From Nelumbo lutea (lineage: Eukaryota > Streptophyta > Magnoliopsida > Proteales > Nelumbonaceae): a stretch of DNA of 64,000 nt. Made by a program: the position numbers and the translations under genes. The stretch lies in assembly GCA_022828595.1 (NCBI GenBank), contig JAKGHH010000002.1, positions 107,195,254 through 107,259,253 of the forward strand. Direction: 5' to 3'. Within the stretch, counting starts at the first letter, position 1, and every line of letters begins with the position of its first letter. Below the pieces are notes generated by a model. That model ran no database searches, was not told the origin of the DNA, and saw nothing but the letters and a program-made list of their open reading frames with translations. This document shows, piece by piece, positions 23,901-33,924 of this stretch.

Positions 23901-26900
23901 CATAAATCCAAGCATTTATGTTTTTTAGTGTTTATTTGATAAACATTGAAACCAAACAGTGGCTTCATGCACAATAAACACCAATGCCTATGTGGCACTG
24001 ATGTGGCGGCGTTTTTTTCAATAAACACCCACAGAACCAAACATAGCCAATATCTCTAGCCTCAGCCAAATAGTGTGCCAGACTCTAATGGACCACCATC
24101 CTCACCTAGCTACCTTATAGTGTGTGCAGAATCTCCTTCAATGGTTAAGACTTGAGAGAGGTATGCCCAAGTTTTTTGCTATACAGAGCCCAGTTAGAGC
24201 AGCCATAAGCCCAAAATCTCTGCCTTTGTAGAACCAGCAATGCCAATTGGGCCACTGTACACCCAGCAGATGGTACCATCTCTCCTCTGGACACCCACCT
24301 ATTCCAGCCACACGTGAATTACCTACCACACCACCATCAAAGTTACCTCATTTCCACCTTCTCCCTTGTGTGTGAACCCCTAAAGGAGGCTAAAGTCTTT
24401 GGAGAAGAATGAAAAAACTCAACCATATTCTTTTGCAATTCATTTACTGAGATTCCTTTGAATTCTGCAGAACTTACCACCCAAGTGTTGCACAAGTAGG
24501 TTAGAAGAGAAATCAAGTCTTCTAGAGATCTCACCTTGTTATAAAAAATGTGATTATTTCTTTGTTTTTTTTTTTATCACTAACAAGAAACTTTATTCTT
24601 GGTATAAAATTATGTGAAACTTTTAAGTACAAAAGGGGGAAGGTAAAATGTCTTAACTCCCTACCAACAGAATACAATGGAAGACAGTTAAAAATTAGCC
24701 CAAAATATAGACTCCCTATTCACCCCTTGCTTGGCTAACCCATCAGCAAATGAGTTAGCAGTTCTCTTCACCCAGCTGTAATGCATCACAATATCCCTAC
24801 TCAGCTATTTGAATTTCTTCTTCTCATTGATATAACTCCACAAACCGCTGTCTTCTTCCTTTAGCCACCAAATCACCACCTCTGAGTGTTCTTTTCTTGT
24901 TTGAAAATATTCGTTAGTTTCTTTCTTCCCATAGGGACCAACACACTGTTGCCCTAATGCTTCTCCACATAATCTTCCCTCTCTTCTTCGACCATCTAAA
25001 AAAAGAAGAAGAGAACAAGATTTGGACGCTCCCAGGGGGAATCCAAATACACCCAAATAGGGAAAAAGCCCACTCCCATACTGTTTTAGCGACTGAACAA
25101 GTAACCATAAGGTGGTAACCAGTTTCCCCATCAGCTTTACAGAGAGTACACCTATTAGAAAGTAAACAAGAACTGGGTCTCTTTTTTCTGAAGTTGGTCA
25201 TTTGTGTTAATTCTTTCCAAGAAAGTTTCCCAACAAAAACTACCAACCCAAGGAGGAATGGCTTACTTCAAATTTCTTTAACTGGGAAGGACAATCTAAT
25301 AGGATTAAACGGCTGAGTTAACGTCTCAAAAAACGAAGCACAAGAGAAAATACCTGAGGAGGAAGGGGTCCAAAATCTGCTGTCCTCCTTATTAGGGTCC
25401 AAGAAAACATTTTCAAGGATGGCTAATAGAGACATGATGTAGCCCAAGTCTATATCCCTAATTGCCCTTCTCAGGCCTAAGTTCCACCCAAAACTAGAAG
25501 GAGAGTCTGAAGGGCATAAGAATGATGATATGGGTTCATTTTTCAAATCTGATAGAGCATACAAAGAGGGAAATTGGTCCATCAAAGGTGAGTCCCCAAC
25601 CCAATGTTGTTCCCAAAATTTTATTCTATTACCAGAGTTAAGACCATACCTGATCCAAGGGGAGAAAACTGGAAGCAAGTAATGAATGGCTTTCCAAGGA
25701 GAGTCAGTTGTAGCCCTTGCCAAAATTCCAAGTTCCCAACCATTGTCTTCCATCCATGTATGCTAGCCACAATCTTTGTCCACAGTTTGTCTCTTTCCAA
25801 TGGAAACCTCCATAACCATTTCTCCAACGATGCCATGTTCTTTTTCCTAATATTCCCAATCCCAAGACCTCCTAGCTTTTTACACCTAGTTACTACCTCC
25901 CAACTCACCCTATGGTCCCTCTTTTCCTCTCCTGGCTCCCACAAGAAATCCCTCATTAATTTTTCCAAAATGTTAGAAACCATTGTGGGGATCTTAAACG
26001 CTGACAGCAAGTAAACAGGTAGGTTAGCTAGGGCAGACCTAATCAAAGTGACTCTCCCCCCCCCCCAAAAGAAAGACAATTTTTCCTCCAAGAAGCAAGC
26101 CTTTTTTCAAATCTCTCCAAAATCGGGTTCCAAAAACTTTTCTTCTTAGGATTATCCCCTAAGAGGAGGCCTAAGTAAATCATAGGCCAATCTGAGGTTG
26201 CACAACCTAGCACACCTACATATTCACTTAGATCCCTCTCCTTCAAATTCACACCCAGCATACTGCTCTTATCCAAATTCACCTTGAGGTTAGACATCTG
26301 CTCAAAGAGTTGTATTGCCAATTTTAAATTTCGGATCCAATTTATGTCCCCCCCTTCACAAAACAAGATTGTGTTATATGCAAACTGCAGATGTGTAGGT
26401 GGTACCTCCTCTCTTCCTACTATCCAACCTTTTATTAAATTCCTTGAGTCTGCTCTATGGATCAATCTCCCAAGGACATCTGCAATCAAAGTGAAAAGAA
26501 AAGGGGATAATGGATCTCCTTGTCTTATTCCTCTCAAGGCGAGAAAGAAGTCCACTACAATTCCATTCATCAAAATAGAATAGTGACCTCTCCTAACATA
26601 GCCCCAGATCCATTTACACCACCAGTCTCCAAATCTAAAATTTTTCAACACTTCCAACGGGAAGGATCAATCAACCGTGTCATAAGCCTTCTCCAAGCCC
26701 AGTTTGCAAACCACTCCCTTCTTCTTGGATTTCCTAAAGCTCTCTAGACTCTCATTTGCAATCAAGATTTGATCGGTAATCTATCTCCCCTTCATTTGCA
26801 ATCAAGATTTGATCGGTAATCTATCTCCCCTTCTTAAAGACAACACTTTTGCAATTATTTTATACAAACTGTTCACCAGACTAATAGGTCTATAGTCCCT

Positions 26901-28593
26901 TGGTTGTGATGCATCTTTCTTCTTTGGTACCAAAGCAATGAATGTAGAGTTCAAACCCGGGTTAATTATTCCCCTTCTGTGGAACTCCTCAAACACTAAC
27001 CCAAGATTCTTCTCCACAATATCCCAACAATCCTGATATAAAAAGCCATTGTGAAACCGTCTGGACCAGGAGCTTCTGTCCTATCCATTGAAAAGACTGC
27101 TTCCTTTATCTCCTCCAGCTCAAATCTCGTTTCTAACCTCTCAGTTTTTTGCACTTATAGTCAGCCATTCCAAACCCTCCAACCACACCCTTTCATTTAA
27201 AGGTCTTCTAAAAATAAATTTGAAATGACTTACAAAGGCCTTTGCTATTTCTACCAGGTGGGATATGACTACTCCTTCAACTTCGAATTTTGAGATGAAG
27301 TACTTCTTTTTTTTTTTTTGATAAATAGATGAAATTCATCTTTCTCCTACCATTTGCCACTGAATGGAAAAATCTAGTGTTTCTATCCCCCCCCCCCTTT
27401 AACCATTTACACCTAGATTTTTGTCTCCAACTTATTTCCTCCTTGAGCAACAAGTCCTCCATCTGCCTCCTTAGACTCCATCTCTTCTCCTTGTCTTCTT
27501 CTCCAAAAAAAATCCCCTTTCTTCCTTCATATCCAGTTCCTCTATCTGCTCCAGCAATATCTATTTCCTTTCCTCCACTCTCCCGAACTCCATTATGTTC
27601 CACTCCTTTATTTGGGATTTTAGGAATTGAAGCTTTTTCGTAGAACCTCATTCCTTCCCACTGTACCGGCGGATTAAATTTCTCCCACCACTCCCTGATT
27701 TTCTCAATGAAGCCCAGATGGATCAACCACATGTTTTCAAACCTGAAAGGGGGCAGGTCCATCACCTCTCATTTCCTCCTTACACATCACTATAGGTCAA
27801 TGGTCTGAGGTAAGTCTAGGAAGTGCCCTAGATGTTAAATTACCCCAATGTTCCTCCCAATCCGTAGAAAATAGGAACCTGTCCAACTTAGAGCAAATTG
27901 GACTTGACTGGAGGTTGGACCAGGTGAAGGTATTATTTAGGAGTGGAAATTCTTTAAGCTCAAAAGTATCCACGAACTGATTAAATTTCCTCAGACTTGT
28001 TGTCACTCTCTGTCTAGGGTTGTTGGTTTCCTCTGTGAATCTCACTCGCTACATTAAAATCCCCTCCCACACACCATGGTCCTTCCCAAAGGCCCCTAAT
28101 ACCACTCAGTTCTTCCCGCAATTTCTTTCTCTGCCTGTAGTTATTAGGGCCATACACATTTGTTAGTACCCATTCAAAACCATCTTCCACTTGCCTGAAC
28201 TTTAGAGAAACATAATGATCACCTCATAGTTTTCAAGGCGTCTAGGCAATTCTGGGCGACATTGGCAAACGCCTAGGCGATGCCTAGGCGATAAAAATTT
28301 TATAATATAAAAATCCGACTTTTGGCTAGTTTCCTAGTTTTATATACCATTCAGCATGTGTTAATTAATTGAAAAAATAGCAACTTTCTTTATTAAGAAC
28401 ATTAAATTTCCTCTAAAAATATGGCAAATCATCACTTCTAAAAGAAAAAAATCTTTTACATATATTAACTTCATTATTTTCAAAAACAATACTACCATAA
28501 TAAGTATTTAATAGAGAAAATTCATATTAATTAGCAACTAAAAATGGTTATCAACATTATATGATAAATATTCAAGATGGAAAGCAAAACAGA

Positions 28594-28624
<31 letters not shown>

Positions 28625-31600
28625 GGAATTTCTGTTTTATTTAATTAGAGAGTGAGAGAGTAGAAAAATAATTTTATTATTCTATTCTTTCTTTCCTCTT
28701 TCTCCTCTTTCTTTTCTTTCTTTCTTTTTCTCTTCTCAAAACCCTTTGATCTTTTAAACTTCAATAGTAAAACATTAAAACAAAGTATTCTTTCCTCTTT
28801 CTTTCCTCTTTCTCCCCTTGTATTCTCACTATGGCTTCCTGTTCGTGGGCCTATGACTATTGGTTGGGAAGGGAATCTGGAACAACGGACACAAAACACT
28901 CATCAGTAGCAAAAACGGAATTGACAGAGTAACCTGATTTCAATTGAGGGTTGTGAGAAAGGGGCAAATGAGGATGGTTGGTTTTCGATCCCTGTAAAGA
29001 ACAGTTGGAGCTTTCTGTCTCCTCGGTTTGGAGGGAACTATTTCTCGTCAAATGGTCTACACAAAGACCTTTTCCCTTACCCAATTGTTCACCTCTCTAT
29101 GATGTACCCATTGTTCAGTTCTAGGTTAGCTTGAGTTATCTCCTTCTTAGTTGCTTGCATGGCACTAAAACTTGGTAAAGGCTTGTCCATTTTTGGACTT
29201 TGGACTACCCTGTTATTATTCACTTCTAGGTTAGCTTTGAGTTATCTCCTTATCAGCTGCTTGCATGGCGCTAAAACTTGGTAAAGGCTTGTTCATTTTT
29301 GGACTTTGGACAACCCTGTTATTGTTCACCAGAACCTCCAAGTTTTCCTTTTGTACCTTCACCATACCTCCAGGAAAAAGATGCTTCGAGTTTAAGGTCT
29401 CTTTTTTGACCTTCGAGAAGTCCTTCCTCTTTTGAACTATCAATACTTGCAATCTCTTCTGAACTCCCCTCTAAATCACTCTCAGAGCTACAACTTACCA
29501 CCCTTGGTCTTCCTCTTCTCTTTCTTCTATTTTGTCTCTAATGTAGCACGGGTTTGGGCGATCAACTACATTGAAAAACTGCCCATCAATGTCCGATCGA
29601 TGGATCCAGCTCAATGGTCAATCTTCTCTTTCTGTTCGCGATTTCTTTGATTCATTCAGTTCGACCGAACCTTTCTTGGAAGAAGATAGATGAAAGTTCT
29701 CGTCTACTAACTCTCTTACCCTCTCCTGCTCCACGTGATACCTTAAGTTGTCACGTGGTCCATTATTTGTGGCATGTGGTCCATGTGTTGGCTCACGCAC
29801 TCTCCCAATCGGTTCAAATAGAGCTATCTGTTGAGACCCACCGAGCCATTAGCACAGGAAGGGCCACCTAAAGACCTTGTCTTTAATTCAAAGAATTTTG
29901 AATTAATAGCTTTTAATGGTAAGCTTTGAGAATTGGTAACCTCCTACAACTGTTCATTCTCTTCTTTTACTCTATCACGTGCTACAGGTTTCTTCACCAT
30001 TCCCTGGGGGCCACGTGTGCTCCATCCTGTGACCTCACCATCGCCTCCTACCTCTATTTGTCTTCCCCAAAGAGACGCCTCAACTTCCAATGCTAACCAA
30101 ACTCTGTACCAGGCGCCATCTGAGAATATGTCAAATGAACGAGGCAAGTTCTTTGGCTTAATCCCTGCTACTTTGATCTCCACAACACGCAAGCTTCTCA
30201 GGTTTAGCTCCAGTAGAACACCACCTAGGGCTCTGATGATTTTCCTTAAGGTTGGTTCATTCCAGAGATTAAAGGGAAGCCCTAATAGTTTGATCAGGAG
30301 GATGTCGTCTTTTGGCTCTACTTCATTGCAAATTGGAACCTTGTTTTGAATTTGTATCAGTCCTCCGTCTATTTGGACTATATTGAAGCTCACTTTCTCG
30401 TCACCAGTATCAACAATGGCTTTCTTCTCAACAAATGGCAATAAGACAGCATCGCCTTCTAAGCCAGTCTTTCCCAATGTTTTAAAAGTGCAAGGCACAA
30501 AAAGGCGCAAGGCAAGGCACACGCCTTTTTTAGGCAAGGCGCATGATTCAAAAAAAAATCAAAAAAATACAAAATTTTCAAAAAAAAATGCAAAATATTC
30601 AAAAAAAATCAAAAAAAATTATAAAAACATAATATTAATAAAAATATAAACTTAAAGTTTTAAAATAAATGTTTTAGAAACCTATATCTAAAATTAAAAT
30701 ACATAAATATAATGTGTAAAGCATATTCAAATGAGAATTTAAAAATGAAATCAAACATATAAAACATTTTCAAGCATACAAAACCCACAATCTCTTTTTT
30801 TCTCAATTGCATCAAGTAGCTAATGTGACATATTACATTCCTAATTCTACGAGCCACCTTTGTGCCATGCCCCTCGAGGCAAGCCCAAACAAATCCATGT
30901 TAGGGTCTTAAATTCTGAGTTTTCACACAAAAATAATGATTTTATAGTTTTAATTGCTTTTAAGAAGATATTATATTAGGATGAATGAATGGACAACATT
31001 ACCAAATAGGGGATTCTCGAAGACCCTAACATGGACTTGTTTGGGCTGGCCTCGAGGGGCGTGGCACAAGGGTCCAAGGGCGGACCAAACTCAGAAAAAG
31101 GAAAAAGCGGCAAATTTTCAAAAGGCGCATGGCACACCAGGCGTGTGCCTTTTGAATGGGTTGCACCTACCCTAAAATGTGCCTCACCTATGCGCCTAGG
31201 CGCACCTCGCACCTTTAAATCACTGGTCCTTCCGCAACTGTCTCTAAGACTTTTCCGCCCCCGGCACAGCCACCAGACTCAAAAAAAGGAAAAAGTGGCA
31301 AATTTTCAAAAGGCGCACGCCTGAGCTAAGGCGCAAGGCACACCAGGTGTGCGTCTTTTAAATGGGTTGCGCCTACCCTAAAATGTGCCTCGCTTATGCA
31401 CCTAAGCATGCCTCGCACCTTTAAATCACTAGTCTTTCCGCAACTACCTCTAAGACTTTCTTCCAATCCCTTACAGCCCTATCTGCTATTAATACCATTC
31501 TATGTTCCCATTTGCCTCTCCCTTCTTCAAGTGCTAACTTTCGATGTCCAGTTGAACTTGCTACCATGATTTCTTGACAAAATGAGCTTTGCTTCTTGCT

Positions 31601-32022
31601 AGTCTCCGGAGTACAACGGTTTGTTGGAACACTTTCGCGCAGATTGTTATCAATTTCTACTGCAGCCTTCCTCTCGATTTCCAGGAGAAACGCCTAAAGA
31701 TTATTGGCGAAGGAAACCCAACCTTGTCCCCTTTGTCTTTCCGGTATGCAAATCATTTCTTTTTTGTTAGTGCCAAAGTGTTCTGTTACCATGATAAACC
31801 ACCCTCTCCCATTCCTTCTCTGTACTGTTTCATAACTCTTCCCACAATAGACTAATGAGTTTTTCCAACCTTCTTCCCTAATAGTGCTTACTGTTCCATC
31901 AACAAAACCTTTTGACCAGTGACATGCTTCCTCTGGTATGAATATCATTGCCCTACTACCTCCTATGATTTTCAGATATGCCTTACCTCTTGCCCAATGT
32001 CCATCCCTACCCTACTACCTCC

Positions 32023-32060
<38 letters not shown>

Positions 32061-33884
32061 GAAATATATGTATACCGGTCAGTTCGGTTAACCGTCATTT
32101 TTTATATTGGTTAACCGAAACTGAACCTGTATCTTCGGTTTTTTAAAAACACCAAACCGAATGTCATTAAAGGAACAACTTGCCACTGCTGCCCAATTCC
32201 TCCAAATGTCATTAAAGGAGAACTGGTGAAACAAGTCTAAAGACTTCAGTCAATGAATCACCCTAACCAAGACGCAGTCCTTTATCTCTTGAAGGTTCCT
32301 TTCCTTCTCCAAAAAAGTTCTAACATTCCTTTCTCCCAAATTGTCCATATCAATGCAGCTCTTGCACACCTCCACATGATTTTACCCCTTTTCTGTTGCT
32401 AAACAAAAGTAGAGGGATCAAAAAGCAGTCTTAAATCTGCTTGGGCAGCTTTCTCTCTCATCCAGGTAGACAACCCCACTGCTCAGATTCAGAAAAATAG
32501 GCCTTTCCAATGGTCATGCAGACATGTGGGTCCCTTTTTGAAGATAAATAAAGAAGAAAATTTATTGAAAAATATAGCAAGGTACAACTTCTAGGTGACA
32601 AGGTGTCACCACTCACAAAACAAAAACTGGAAACACCAAAAATGAAACAAACAGATCAGTAATCAGATCACTAATTCAAAATACAAAAACCCAAACATTC
32701 AAGGTACTCCAAAATTCTGCTCCAAAGTCTTCTTTACTGAAGCCTTCAAATTCTGGAAGTATTAGAACCCATCCAATTATCTGTGAACTGATTAACGCCC
32801 CTAATTCTTCATTGCTTTTCAGTTTCCCCTCAAAAATTATTTTATTTTTTCCTTCCAAATCCAAACCTCCCCAACACGCTGCAAAGGGGATGAAGATCCA
32901 AATGATTTTTGCTTCAGTATTCCCAAGTACTCTTGACCAGCTTCCAAAGATCTCAGCATAACCATTGGGTGACCACCAAGCCATGTTGAAAAGTTTGAAG
33001 AAGCAAACCAAAATCCTCTCACAAAGCTGCATTGGAACAGCAAGTGTAGAATATTCTCCTCCTCAACCATACATAAAACACATCTGTTTGGGAACTGAAA
33101 AGCCTCTTTTTTTTTTCAACTTATCTCGAGTGAGAATGCTGCCCATTGAAACCAGCCAAGCACATGTGGGTCCCATTGCTATGTGTATTCTATACTGCTG
33201 CTCTTAATCCCCATTTTCTTAATTAAAATCAAATCCTAAAACTAAACTCTTTTCATTTCTTATACCACATCTCTAACTCTTATATTCATTTCATGCAAAA
33301 AACAAACATCTACTAATAAGTCTTCCCACCTCTTATAAATGACACACCAAAAAAGGGCATTACCCAATGTTGGTCCCAGCTATCTGGGGTCTTGGGATAG
33401 GCGGACTGGATATGGACCTGACCTTGGCCTTTTCTTTTCACAAAGGACCAATCTCAGACTCATATTCCCAATTTACTAACAGCTCAACAAGGAGTCATAT
33501 AAATTCAAATTTTTTTTAAGAGATGAAAATAGATTCGGATTTAGAGACCTAATCAACCCTAAACCAGAAAACAGGTTATCAACTCATTGCTCCCATGTTT
33601 AGCAACAACTTAATCAAATCATGCCCACCTTGCACATTGTGTTTAGTTAGATAGCAGAGAAATTACACCTTAATTAAAAATATGGGACTTGCTTCAGAAA
33701 GAACCTCCACACTCGAAAGTTAAGAGTATTAGGAGTTGATACAAGTAGCATGGAATTTGATTTTAATTAGCCTTGCCTCAATTGCCCACATTCAACATTC
33801 AGAGTGTTGTCCTCTTTCAAAGAATAATGAAGATACCTTCGCAACATAAATTGATATTTTTCTGCTAACCTCTCTTTCCTTTCC

Positions 33885-33924
<40 letters not shown>

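Larger units (their letters stand above)
28857..32020 (-). pseudogene. L1-type LINE ORF1 region, interrupted by a hAT element
   Basis: The frame at 30474-29944 has [20 protein letters not shown] followed by RALGGVL, the DUF4283-like nucleic-acid-binding part of plant LINE ORF1. The N-terminal continuation is at about 31950-31440, beyond the inserted element (30475-31431). A Ser/Glu-rich C-terminal part (about 29501-28857) carries a 105-bp tandem duplication. Together with 24560-28222 this is one near-full-length but dead LINE. Confidence 0.65.

Noticed and set aside
30475..31324. Frames over the hAT element (HAPF/PRIG-type text)
   Set aside because: They arise from GCGCA-rich MITE DNA in several frames on both strands.
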